From contig DJNB01000206.1 in assembly GCA_002435545.1 (NCBI GenBank), forward strand, positions 1-12,417: a DNA stretch of 12,417 nt. The letters are read 5' to 3'. Below the pieces are notes generated by a model. It made no database searches. It was given only the letters and a program-made list of their open reading frames with translations, and was not told the origin of the DNA. This document shows positions 9,501 through 12,417 of this stretch, piece after piece; the first letter of the stretch is position 1, and the number at the start of each line of letters is the position of its first letter. This DNA is from Lachnoclostridium sp. UBA6475 (GTDB lineage: Bacteria; Bacillota; Clostridia; Lachnospirales; Lachnospiraceae). The translations under genes were made by a program, and so were the position numbers.

Positions 9501-12176
9501 CCGGAACTTAACTTGCCGGATGTTTATACAGAAGCAGATCGGGGAACAACAGTAAGCAAGAACTGGGATGGTGATGTGCTCACGATCGTGGTAAAGAAAG
9601 GCTCAGCACAAAATGTATATACAGTTACCTTAAAACGCCGGATATGTACGTGTAAGATTGCACTGCGTACCTACGATGATCTTGTTCTTGTGCCGTCCAC
9701 AGGCGAAAAACAGATGCGTCAATTTGATGTACAGTCGGATGTGACGGGGTGTGATGTGCATAAGGATCATACACAGGCGAATGTGCAATATGCATACGAA
9801 GTTGTCAGCGCAGATTATGCGGCGGCTGCTGAGAGTGAAAGTACCTCCGTTGAAACTGCCACGGCAGAAAGCCCTGTAATTGAAAACGAAGTGGTTGAAA
9901 TTCAGGGAGACAAAATCTTCTTCAGCCGCATTCCGAATGGAAAGAGACCGGTTGAGATCAAAGTCAAAGTCACTGCGAAAACAGCTTCCTGCCAGGAATC
10001 ACAGATAATTACGTATACGGTTCGCAATCAGTATGACATGGAACTGTACGTAACGCAGGGTGGTACGGTACAATGTGGAGAAGATATGCTGACCGCACAA
10101 GGAACCTCCGGAATGGTAGAAACTCCTGATACAGGGGATGAAGTTCCGTATCATTATGACACCGATACCGGCTTTGTATTTGATCTTACGGCAGTAGAAA
10201 AGCCGGGGTATCAGTTTGTGGGCTGGTATAATTCCGCGAATGAGTTTCTCGGTGATAAGAAGGATTTTCATTATGTGGTATCGAAAGATGAAAAACTGTA
10301 TGCCCGGTTTAAGGATGTTGTGGATCCGACCGGAAAAATAGAGTTGACAGACCAATCCGGAACCAATAATGTTATGAAATCTGACGAAGGAGATATTCTT
10401 GTATCTTCCAAAGGATTTTATGCGAAAATCGATGCACAGGATGATCAGTCCGGCATAAAATCTGTTTGCTACCAGATTGTCAAACAGGGAGAAACCTTTG
10501 ACGAAAATGACGGATGGATTGACTATAACGGAAAAGAGGTTGAGTTAAACGATGAAATGGATTTTGTCCTATATGCTAAAATCGTTGATAAGCATGATAA
10601 TGCCATAATCATTCAGAGTTCTCGTGCCATGATCGAGAAAACGGCTGCGAAAGTGATTTTAGCACCAAACTTTACACCGGATATCTTTACGAACAAAAAA
10701 GATGCTACCATTGTTGCAATCGTACAGCGTGGAACCGCAGCATTGAAAGAAATTCGTTATATTGTAGACGGAAAGGAAACGAAGTGTGACCAGACGACAT
10801 TTGGCATTGACAATCTGCCGGATGGTATCTATGAAGTAGAAGTCGTCGCAAAAGATATTTTTGGAAAAGAAATTTCAGAAGTAGTTTCTGTCAAAAAGGA
10901 TACCGCAAATCCTGTTTTGAACATTGATGGAATACCAACCACCACGGTTGAAAAAGCGACACTTAACATTCATACCGAAGGAGGACTTTCCGGTGTGAAG
11001 GAAGTTCGTGTCAACGGAAAGCCATATGCGGAAAAAGCATATGAAGTCGATGAAAACGGAACCTATGTGTTTGAATTGGAAAATAATGCCGGTACGGTTG
11101 TGGCAGAGACGGTTTCGATCGAATGTATCGTAAAACCGACGCCAACACCAGTGCCGACGGTGACGCCGACAACAGCACCAACGGCAGTACCAACCACAGT
11201 GCCGACGACAGCGCCAACGACAGCGCCAACGACAGCACCGACGACAGTACCGACAACAGCGCCAACGACAGCACCGACGGCAGTACCGACAACAGCGCCG
11301 ACGACAGCACCGACGGCAGTACCAACGACAGCACCGACAACAGTGCCAACATCAGTACCGACCGCAGTACCAACGACAGCGCCGACCGGAACTCCGGCGC
11401 CGACACCGTCATCCACACCGGTGCTGCCTCCAGCCGGTCTGCCAATTGCGAAAGTACCGGAACTGCCGGCAGTCATTCAGCCGAACGAGAACGGCAATAC
11501 CGTAATGCAGCCGGATATCACAGATACGACCGCTGCCAAAAAAACACTGCCGATCACGCAGTTTGTCCGTAAGAAAAATATTGGCAGACGGGGAATACGC
11601 ATTACGTGGAAAGGGGTAAAAAGAGCCGTTTCCTATAATGTATACCGCTCCAAAAAAGCCAATGGAGAATACAAACTCGTGGCAAATGTAAAAGAGAGTG
11701 CGTATACAAGCATGAAAAAGAATGCAAGAAAGTACTACTACAAAATTGTGGCGGTTGCAAAGAACCACGCCTATAACAGTGAAAAAAGCGCATACGCAAT
11801 TTCGGTGAATATCGATAAACTGTTAAAAGCAGAGGCAGGTACAGGCACAGCTGCAGATACGGCTGCAGGTGCAGGCGGAAAAACATCTTCTTTCACCAAA
11901 CGGGTTACCGGAGTGAAAGTAAAAGCCAAAAAAGGTAAGATGAAAGTGACTTGGGAAAAAGTCAAAAAAGCAGACGGTTATATTGTATACCGTGCAGAGA
12001 GTAAATATGGTGTTTATGACGAGTTTGCAACGGTGACGACAAATTCGTTCCGGGACATCTATGTTGTAAAGAACAGGAAATTTTACTATAAAATCCGGCC
12101 GCTTAAACAAAGCAAAGGGGCTTTGGAACCGGAACTGGGAATTATTTCCAAAAAATCCTATGCGAAAGCAAAGTAG
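477..12176 (+). CDS. Giant secreted multi-domain surface protein, adhesin-like
   Basis: An uninterrupted frame of 3,899 residues (roughly 420 kDa) starts with a Sec signal peptide and ends in a TAG stop. Almost all of it reads as extracellular beta-sandwich material. Order by residue: signal 1-28; Calx-beta-like 59-315 with an Ig-like insert; Calx-beta 328-435; unassigned beta-rich region about 453-940; EF-hand-type loop 945-956; amphipathic Gly/aromatic beta region 1189-1472; propeller-like 1550-2081; CARDB-like pair 2123-2411; BIG2-like about 2414-2512; jelly-roll-like 2520-2646; Ig-like 2657-2863; cadherin-like 2972-3055; InlB-B-like 3186-3280; three Ig-like 3283-3552; Pro-Thr linker 3554-3654; two Fn3 3691-3899. 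There is no LPXTG, SLH domain, choline-binding repeat or C-terminal hydrophobic anchor, and no catalytic motif I can recognise. It stands alone between two terminators, apparently as one transcription unit. A role in binding cells, glycans or other surfaces is inferred from architecture only. It could also be a structural sheath protein. About 26 cysteines are present, many for a secreted Gram-positive protein. Confidence 0.93.
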   Translation: MKHLRKRLLAVFLAGVMTVTSVGTSSYAYEAEKKGNLSVTGKDGKTIEEEESWEEKFPNGTFAFKNDSITIEEGKNAKEQKITIYRLGGTKGKATAKVAITPAVAALDEEEKELVYANAASNKDYTVKVENPIGADGTTGKQQVSSSYDIVSKKEDQKVTLSLKDVEGDYVRYFWHVKKDGKWEAAEGAKETLTVSEKEFNENEYVCVVEADYKLGLSKTTGEESSQKLWINVNSRHITDENTYEKGSYTDVTLDREMPFKTSFLQVDFEDGEWVKDIVVKATDDEEHEAEELASFTIYEVEGAAFTETANRLSMCIKDDEEKLESTMGFALSKVRVDKSTGKAKIKLTRTGATQYVSSVDYKTVDGSAKAGTDYAKASSTASFSGGIESTEIEVELLNDNKKTEEDRYFTIQLSNAKGGNIKKNAQEIRVDLFNTDTADNDNVATASKSTEAEDASKRVKEGKKAITQSGKNEIKVTPVKEKEQKVSYEKSADDKADMSAQADTDFSYKISTKGLTSKWGRTANLTEEYTAYDSNSKEKSLTKSTLQNLVFIQMLKEDYRGNTYFEVEDLANMYSGMSVKMNVTTNKRLYAAYNYLSGFLLAIGDKSFATSLTPYTNGSGDDNMKPLVESESKKAQKAIYSQYGSKSNQSVEKEVSFDDISDTGKATHIVLKSFITKRGDRVRDRETNVVSVNDFVLKRRNIDTAPTLNITTGNSGDMNRLSNSTESAVKTVKQGLKPVISLMNGGFNGDGKFYLGSELNVKQSDNTGVYKLESVQLKEGGTLVVDGKISNKSTTVKFTRNNRRMSTTASYSLNCVYNRYQNIKINCKTSMLQEETSAEKQKKLETIRKNIKVDGAAVTWKTSNTDFSHTASDVKNFNKINFNLQDGTKILYNNKVYEGNADIPVSDRDLVANTVTFSVYTKDAVNVVREPEVLAEKMVSLYKDVNQDGKYTAKEDGTEPIKILNPDEAYQITDFGKDILIKVDFDVQPACLTTPPGANANETFQVVPGFVTTQTSEEQKTKMTEEMKSYRDISTKDGTVKMYGTVTSGTVSFLSGYDASPAKMNTATNEYEWNPNWKGNLRTAFGSPEKIKVYETKMPNGFVAASTKSQINGYLGCLHGNETYYLTSRINEAGKEKITSTQRGRFYTVPEPAAQGFRSLPVSDAEAPEDDDNVTDKQPDVADTKPEVSLPSLNIGLGLGKFMMGKDEIGFSVGTPIFGASSQNGAGVERDILGVEGLKDMKKAMTSPSDNIFKQLRKQRKATDNNGNTGKAANATPLKGKSNKQSIDIAVNLSFVWKYSKLTGKYEFSSAMIALSIEGSVRLQYRFQTCPIFYVYVQVGIGLQAQTGIQLEKKEIDNGDETTSIQNEVSFAGLKMNPSLYVEAGAGFGVDLAKLEVYVKVSVSFAFTFNKKTTVDEFVTSAAVGFRAVFLFFSYEMDIIGCKGGYDRSRLEDDKKPWFFSWQVVGMDMGGTSTSEEVDSDVAGAPVSVSKPKNVFRMQNINSSDDNAAQDDMTSQAYDIDGLDEFQVSGYGNNASAVELGSGFDSASDYKLLTVGDTNYVLYTISRKNPGHSLNNTQLVMSKLSTTSTGQGGEDGKEVMGLVNPIDAASQTKYIVVDRKAGAEEGTGDINYDAVVEGDKIKVTWTSYLESAAAAIPDNTEAQEMLKKASRMIEVKTAQFDASQPDEFTDAVVLSQNAGYHFLPVSAVSDVHLFVDTEPYTETEMIEREKEYKKKYDEDAKGNNADNKSGTGDPYAQANYEYALTTDYLYGKYSKLHYSVKQGDGTYQTYVLDISDEWKDQKTRYEDVQFAAAEDNSYYLSYVTEQKDQYGSQKEDAKIKKLYVQKATVETVDVQQTEEEKLGLKFGRPVLLKTLVDYDDSDEQDGIYVEGAKKETLESPNFSNLKFLHGKLSANGQKETFLLYNVNGITYVIEESSLKNALESTTEPIIEKRLFETDEEQGESQTEATIGTDGDGNISAVYTQTVPNTVNNALYVTKYDPEVGKFGKPFMLAMNHMQVYENSISQNMSSEEAQKAFYDTKQGGGQDQFIFNSPQIAIGKPTSDNENGTLTILTKGTMTKLQKTTVQFEGEDYTEYVPETTQGSMQGSAGIYAISYGVGKQKIGEASISFEKNDFVAGQKLTGSVSFRNTGDAAIRASEANPAYITLKASTKSGESELGKWKVESNILAGQQVTTDALEMKALPGDIAGGCIFFEVQEDSGYSQAKAISTIAEKDGQGKIEIGEKAELSIENVEITAGDTLEKCSVNNISCIMADVEMTVKNEGVKAASNVTFEVKHTSGKTDSREDKYVPLEINGKLITSSDGKETPLLGNGKSGVFDYLGYTNAGNTISENKSIPAGSTRTIKGRIAIPMTAFDPEDAIGAANLQFTMQSSTAEYEQKNNIAYGKVVPATRFDCLDKVSLTVGNPVNFNLQFEAALDISKRSNITLTEMKLNRDGNAELADNKILSNAAYNVKTGYVSVTAQKEGSGILRIADTTTGSFKDITFNSTISGCNISTDNEVFTFDNPVGGTEWKDEGVGAIVQNTILPYNNDICIGAKGNTFTFTTYARSIDFYYTGDIEVSSNNSFGYTTKKYKDADGVEEGKYYKRHTVDFKNTSLKKHTVTVKVLSNTASFDSMIEYYADRSAGDTGREIEEDETAPKIVIGKTLPTDVTKLQPGTVLEIPVYVYDNVMLNSVSIGGNGADTQVNNQFAKGILRISRNGTYYVIAEDSFGNISTEKVEIKQFEEEAEKTSEKSDDWPKVSLKLVDEAGKEITKFTQSSAYLSYDITAERKIKSVKLQKIDNMTTQAVSDIGPEITVSEETESLADKYPVNITQNGYYKMVVEDMKGNATTEILCVELLSGGPKVSLYTPDGVSNQLFYCIGDEKNEIPLSRMAVYEGNIAEDQIKENANGAFTVSGKTPLCSKSYTTQTMDSGTIDLKTSVSTKQFTIVAKDETGKRTVYNYSDATCLNNLLVGNAEEQKLGIKLSEEFKPYQRDYTVEIPFGYPELNLPDVYTEADRGTTVSKNWDGDVLTIVVKKGSAQNVYTVTLKRRICTCKIALRTYDDLVLVPSTGEKQMRQFDVQSDVTGCDVHKDHTQANVQYAYEVVSADYAAAAESESTSVETATAESPVIENEVVEIQGDKIFFSRIPNGKRPVEIKVKVTAKTASCQESQIITYTVRNQYDMELYVTQGGTVQCGEDMLTAQGTSGMVETPDTGDEVPYHYDTDTGFVFDLTAVEKPGYQFVGWYNSANEFLGDKKDFHYVVSKDEKLYARFKDVVDPTGKIELTDQSGTNNVMKSDEGDILVSSKGFYAKIDAQDDQSGIKSVCYQIVKQGETFDENDGWIDYNGKEVELNDEMDFVLYAKIVDKHDNAIIIQSSRAMIEKTAAKVILAPNFTPDIFTNKKDATIVAIVQRGTAALKEIRYIVDGKETKCDQTTFGIDNLPDGIYEVEVVAKDIFGKEISEVVSVKKDTANPVLNIDGIPTTTVEKATLNIHTEGGLSGVKEVRVNGKPYAEKAYEVDENGTYVFELENNAGTVVAETVSIECIVKPTPTPVPTVTPTTAPTAVPTTVPTTAPTTAPTTAPTTVPTTAPTTAPTAVPTTAPTTAPTAVPTTAPTTVPTSVPTAVPTTAPTGTPAPTPSSTPVLPPAGLPIAKVPELPAVIQPNENGNTVMQPDITDTTAAKKTLPITQFVRKKNIGRRGIRITWKGVKRAVSYNVYRSKKANGEYKLVANVKESAYTSMKKNARKYYYKIVAVAKNHAYNSEKSAYAISVNIDKLLKAEAGTGTAADTAAGAGGKTSSFTKRVTGVKVKAKKGKMKVTWEKVKKADGYIVYRAESKYGVYDEFATVTTNSFRDIYVVKNRKFYYKIRPLKQSKGALEPELGIISKKSYAKAK
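651..1421 (+). other. Calx-beta-like domain with Ig-like insert (residues 59-315)
   Basis: The opening strands, GTFAFKNDSITIEEG and then ITIYRLGGTKGKATAKV, follow the usual Calx-beta layout (F-x-F, EG, then R-x-GGT-x-G). The usual closing part (W-V-KDIVVKATDD, then EELASFTIYEVEG) does not appear until residue 270 or later. Between them, residues 153-215 read like a separate Ig-type sandwich, with FWHVKKDGKW early and the Y-V-C-V-V strand at 205-209. Calx-beta domains are calcium-binding sandwiches of sodium-calcium exchangers and bacterial surface proteins. The domain assignment is fair and the insert is my reading. Confidence 0.6.
1458..1781 (+). other. Calx-beta domain (residues 328-435)
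   Basis: This is a textbook Calx-beta pattern: MGFALSKVRVDKSTGKAKI, then a T-R-T-G turn, the signature VDYKTVDGSAKAGTDY, and the closing part ELLNDNKKTEEDRYFTIQL with LSNAKGG. The acidic residues of the turn after the A-G-x-D-Y motif and the E-E-D cluster are the usual calcium ligands of the family. It is the best-supported domain of the protein. Confidence 0.85.
1833..3281 (+). other. Long unassigned beta-rich region (residues 453-935)
   Basis: About 480 residues with no family I recognise. The first part is lysine- and glutamate-rich (residues 453-510). It is followed by strands and one clearly helical segment (STLQNLVFIQMLKEDYRG, with the tyrosine-rich AAYNYLSGFLLAIGD further on). Later strands such as GKFYLGSELNVKQ and LKEGGTLVVDGKI look Ig- or jelly-roll-like. 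Two cysteines lie 13 residues apart in the stretch NCVYNRY to INCKTSM. No enzyme motif was found. Confidence 0.4.
3309..3344 (+). other. EF-hand-type calcium loop (residues 945-956)
   Basis: The 12-residue loop DVNQDGKYTAKE has every key position of an EF-hand loop: Asp1, Asn3, Asp5, Gly6, Thr9 and Glu12. Position 8 is Tyr rather than the usual Ile, Leu or Val. Dockerin-type and thrombospondin-3-like calcium loops look similar. Only one such loop is seen, so a full dockerin (two loops) is not supported. It probably binds calcium structurally within a beta-rich region. Confidence 0.6.
4041..4892 (+). other. Gly/aromatic amphipathic beta region (residues 1189-1472)
   Basis: A run of strands alternates hydrophobic or aromatic residues with small or polar ones: SLNIGLGLGKF, IDIAVNLSFVWKY, ALSIEGSVRLQYRF, PIFYVYVQVGIGLQAQTG, SLYVEAGAGFGVDLAKLEVYVKVSVSFAFTF, AAVGFRAVFLFFSYEMDIIG and PWFFSWQVVGMDMGG. 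Strands end in charged turns such as KLTGKYE or EKKEIDNGDE. This pattern resembles transmembrane beta-hairpins or outer-membrane barrel strands more than Ig-type surface modules, yet the host appears to be Gram-positive. It is far more hydrophobic than the rest of the protein. I know no family name for it. Confidence 0.5.
5124..6720 (+). other. Probable beta-propeller-like region (residues 1550-2081)
   Basis: Blade-like units recur: YKLLTVGDTNYVLYTISR with TQLVMSKLS; KLHYSVKQGDGTYQTYVLD with EDNSYYLSYVT and IKKLYVQKAT; ETFLLYNVNGITYVIEES; and GTDGDGNISAVYTQ with NALYVTKYD. Each has the propeller rhythm of a strand with Y-x-x-Y/V, a polar turn and a next strand reporting a value. Blades differ in length and are separated by acidic, helical or low-complexity inserts (for example around residues 1725-1757). 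Exact blade number cannot be settled by eye. Propellers usually serve as binding platforms. Confidence 0.45.
6843..7710 (+). other. Two CARDB-like domains (residues 2123-2411)
   Basis: Unit one begins GEASISFEKNDFVAGQKLTG and continues with SVSFRNTGDAAI. Unit two begins LSIENVEITAGDTLE and continues with DVEMTVKNEGVKAASNVTFEV. The motif of a strand, then N-x-G or N-E-G, then an A-x-x-V strand is characteristic of CARDB (cell-adhesion-related) modules found in bacterial and archaeal surface proteins. The second unit ends in the usual N-N-I-A-Y-G-x-V strand, similar to the closing strand of such domains. Confidence 0.6.
7716..8012 (+). other. Possible BIG2-like Ig domain (residues 2414-2512)
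   Basis: A strand with a V-S-L-T-V-G-N-P-V pattern opens the region. It closes with a GYVSVTAQKEGSGILRI strand followed by TTTGSFKDITF. The small-residue strand with K-x-G-S/T and a following repetitive strand is the typical closing half of bacterial Ig-like domains of the BIG2 type. The middle part is atypical, so confidence is moderate. Confidence 0.4.
8034..8414 (+). other. Jelly-roll, carbohydrate-binding-like domain (residues 2520-2646)
   Basis: The stretch KGNTFTFTTYARSIDFYYTG, then a cargo-like strand, then KRHTVDFKNTSLKKHTVTVKVL and a closing SMIEYY strand follows the pattern of small jelly-roll modules seen beside glycoside hydrolases and in gut surface proteins (G-x-T-F-T-F ... G-I-D-x-x ... 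L-x-x-G-x-H-T-V-x-V). Here the usual Gly before H-T-V is replaced by Lys-Lys. Ligand binding cannot be inferred. Confidence 0.45.
8445..9066 (+). other. Two bacterial Ig-like domains (residues 2657-2863)
   Basis: Each ends in the signature of extracellular bacterial Ig-like modules: RNGTYYVIAEDSFGNIS in the first and QNGYYKMVVEDMKGNAT in the second (N-G-x-Y ... D-x-x-G-N). The first opens with DETAPKIVIG, the usual T-A/P-P-x-I start. They probably act as spacers. Confidence 0.65.
9390..9641 (+). other. Cadherin-like beta-sandwich domain (residues 2972-3055)
   Basis: The order is distinctive: an L-N-N-L opening (CLNNLLVGN), then L-S-E-E-F-K-P with YQRDYTVEIPFG, then a D-G-D-V-L-T-I-V-V-K strand and a final Q-N-V-Y-T-V-T-L-K-R. 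This matches the small cadherin-like sandwich common in Clostridia surface proteins (L-x-x-L ... F-x-P-x-x-x-x-Y ... Y-x-I-x-V-x-R). Its role is structural or adhesive. Confidence 0.8.
10032..10316 (+). other. InlB B-repeat-like domain (residues 3186-3280)
   Basis: It begins YDMELYVTQGGTVQCGED and ends with the hallmark LTAVEKPGYQFVGWYN followed by D-E-K-L-Y-A-R-F. That G-Y-x-F-x-G-W core plus the Y-A-x-F close is diagnostic of the divergent InlB B-repeat or Listeria-Bacteroides repeat superfamily. A longer acidic insert (residues 3209-3230) separates the two halves. Confidence 0.78.
10323..11132 (+). other. Three Ig-like domains before the linker (residues 3283-3552)
   Basis: Three successive modules begin near PTGKIELTD, TAAKVILAPN and DTANPVLNI. 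They share the 'strand, S-G-I/V-K-x-V, strand, G-x-Y-x-V/F' pattern (QSGIKSVCYQI, LPDGIYEVEVVAKD, SGVKEVRVNGKPY, ENGTYVFELEN). The usual bacterial Ig-like role as a rigid stalk is inferred. Confidence 0.6.
11136..11438 (+). repeat. Pro-Thr linker from 12-bp tandem units (residues 3554-3654)
   Basis: At 11166-11381 lie 18 tandem units of 12 bp encoding PTTA, PTTV, PTAV or PTSV, flanked by less regular Pro-rich ends. A higher-order 36-bp pattern (PTTA-PTTA-PTAV) occurs twice in a row, at 11250-11285 and 11286-11321. Such stiff, probably glycosylatable linkers usually carry surface domains away from, or through, the wall. Because the unit is a multiple of three, gain or loss of units keeps the frame. 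The other frames are also stop-free over the tract, which is why misleading open frames appear here on both strands. Confidence 0.92.
11547..12173 (+). other. Two basic Fn3-like C-terminal domains (residues 3691-3899)
   Basis: The two copies share IRITWKGVKRAVSYNVYRSKK / MKVTWEKVKKADGYIVYRAES, then a YYYKI or FYYKI strand near the end. That is the Fn3 W ... Y-x-V-Y-R ... Y-Y-K-I framework. They are joined by an Ala/Gly/Thr-rich linker (residues 3783-3804). Both are very rich in Lys and Arg, unlike the acidic rest of the protein. With no covalent anchor, binding to anionic wall polymers is a plausible role (inference). The last residues, KSYAKAK, contain no sorting signal. Confidence 0.8.
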
Positions 12177-12196
12177 CTTGAACAGGTAAAATAAGG

Positions 12197-12243
12197 TGTC
12201 GGTCCGCGGTGAATGATCCACGGTCCGGCATTTTATATTTTTT
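12197..12243 (+). terminator. Imperfect intrinsic terminator of the giant gene
   Basis: Arms 12197-12209 and 12218-12230 form a 13-position stem with ten Watson-Crick pairs, one G-U and two mismatches (T-T and C-A), around an 8-base loop. A T-rich tail follows (12231-12243, interrupted by ATA). It lies 21 bases after the stop codon. The GTCCGGCA-T(n) arm is similar to that of the yajC terminator. Confidence 0.75.
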
Positions 12244-12249
12244 GAAAGA

Positions 12250-12284
12250 CTAAATTTCATAATTTAAAAAAGATGAAAATTTAG
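12250..12284. promoter_or_regulatory. A/T-rich inverted repeat upstream of next promoter
   Basis: The arms CTAAATTTCAT (12250-12260) and ATGAAAATTTAG (12273-12284) are complementary with a single one-base bulge, around a 12-base A/T-rich centre. The element lies about 25 bases before the -35 box of the next promoter. It may bind a regulator, act as upstream DNA for polymerase, or be a weak hairpin. No T-run follows, so it is not a terminator on the + strand. Confidence 0.45.
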
Positions 12285-12338
12285 CTTGCAAAAAAAATAA
12301 AAAAAGTACTTGCATTCCCCAAAAACTTAGTGTATAAT
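12285..12338 (+). promoter_or_regulatory. Strong housekeeping promoter with A-tract
   Basis: -35 TTGCAT (12310-12315), an exact 17-base spacer and a perfect -10 TATAAT (12333-12338) are present. A long A-tract region (12291-12306) precedes the -35 box, like the UP elements of rRNA and ribosomal-protein promoters. Transcription should start near 12345. It drives a gene beyond the window edge and is the strongest promoter visible here. Confidence 0.88.
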
Positions 12339-12344
12339 AGCAAT

Positions 12345-12417
12345 TGCTGTGACATGATAGCGAAGAAGCGTGAGGTTGCCATCCGATGGATGGGTTTTCC
12401 GTGGAGCGAATGTCAAG
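12345..12417 (+). ncRNA. Structured 5' leader, probably of the rpsJ (S10) operon, cut by the edge
   Basis: The leader folds with a closing stem TGACAT / ATGTCA (12350-12355 with 12410-12415) and an inner perfect 6-bp hairpin CCATCC / GGATGG (12379-12384 with 12388-12393, loop GAT). Between them are purine-rich single strands, including GTGAGGTTGC and TTTTCCGTGGAGCGAATGTC. From memory, this arrangement is the conserved leader ahead of rpsJ in Lachnospiraceae, so a ribosomal-protein operon probably starts just outside. I cannot confirm this without the downstream sequence. An autoregulatory leader of another gene is possible. Confidence 0.5.

Noticed and set aside
11063..11572. Open frames on both strands over the Pro-Thr tract (Val/Gly-rich on the minus strand, Asp/Ser-rich in another + frame)
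   Set aside because: They are by-products of the stop-free 12-bp repeat; none has a ribosome-binding site or a plausible protein.
11790..12176. Sortase (LPXTG-type) anchor at the C-terminus
   Set aside because: The last residues are charged and basic (KKSYAKAK), with no LPXTG-like motif and no hydrophobic segment.

Overview
The window is almost entirely one gene. A single + strand reading frame of 3,899 codons (477-12176) encodes a very large secreted, multi-domain surface protein. It is flanked by the 3' end of yajC (1-230) on the left. On the right are a strong promoter and the start of a structured leader whose gene lies beyond the window. The organism looks like a Gram-positive anaerobe of the class Clostridia, probably Lachnospiraceae. 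The reasons are a strong AGGAGG ribosome-binding site, moderate-to-low GC, a Pro-Thr linker and paired basic Fn3 domains typical of gut Lachnospiraceae surface proteins, and a right-hand leader that resembles the one ahead of the ribosomal protein S10 operon in that family. This placement is inference from style, not a database match.

Layout: (1) 1-230, C-terminal 75 residues of YajC, closed by a clear intrinsic terminator (260-302). (2) 303-476, an intergenic stretch with a small tandem repeat, a 9-bp hairpin (357-381), a probable extended -10 promoter (411-439) and the ribosome-binding site (463-469). (3) 477-12176, the giant gene. From the N-terminus its domains are: signal peptide; two Calx-beta-type domains, the first carrying an Ig-like insert; a long beta-rich region of no recognised family with an EF-hand-type calcium loop at its end; a glycine- and aromatic-rich amphipathic beta region of about 280 residues that is the oddest part of the protein; a propeller-like region; two CARDB-like domains; a BIG2-like and a jelly-roll-like domain; Ig-like domains; a cadherin-like beta-sandwich; an InlB-B-repeat-like domain; three more Ig-like domains; a Pro-Thr linker made of 12-bp units; and two lysine-rich Fn3-like domains at the C-terminus. 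(4) 12177-12417, an imperfect terminator, an A/T-rich inverted repeat, an A-tract, a near-consensus promoter and a folded 5' leader cut by the window edge.

The big gene appears to be transcribed alone from its own promoter, between two terminators. Its product would be exported by the Sec pathway, to which the neighbouring YajC is an accessory. It has no LPXTG motif, SLH domain or C-terminal membrane anchor, so it is either released or held at the wall by non-covalent contacts. The basic Fn3 pair is the best candidate for such contacts. No enzyme, toxin, CRISPR, mobile element or multi-gene system is visible. The most original material is the amphipathic beta region and the way the protein is built.
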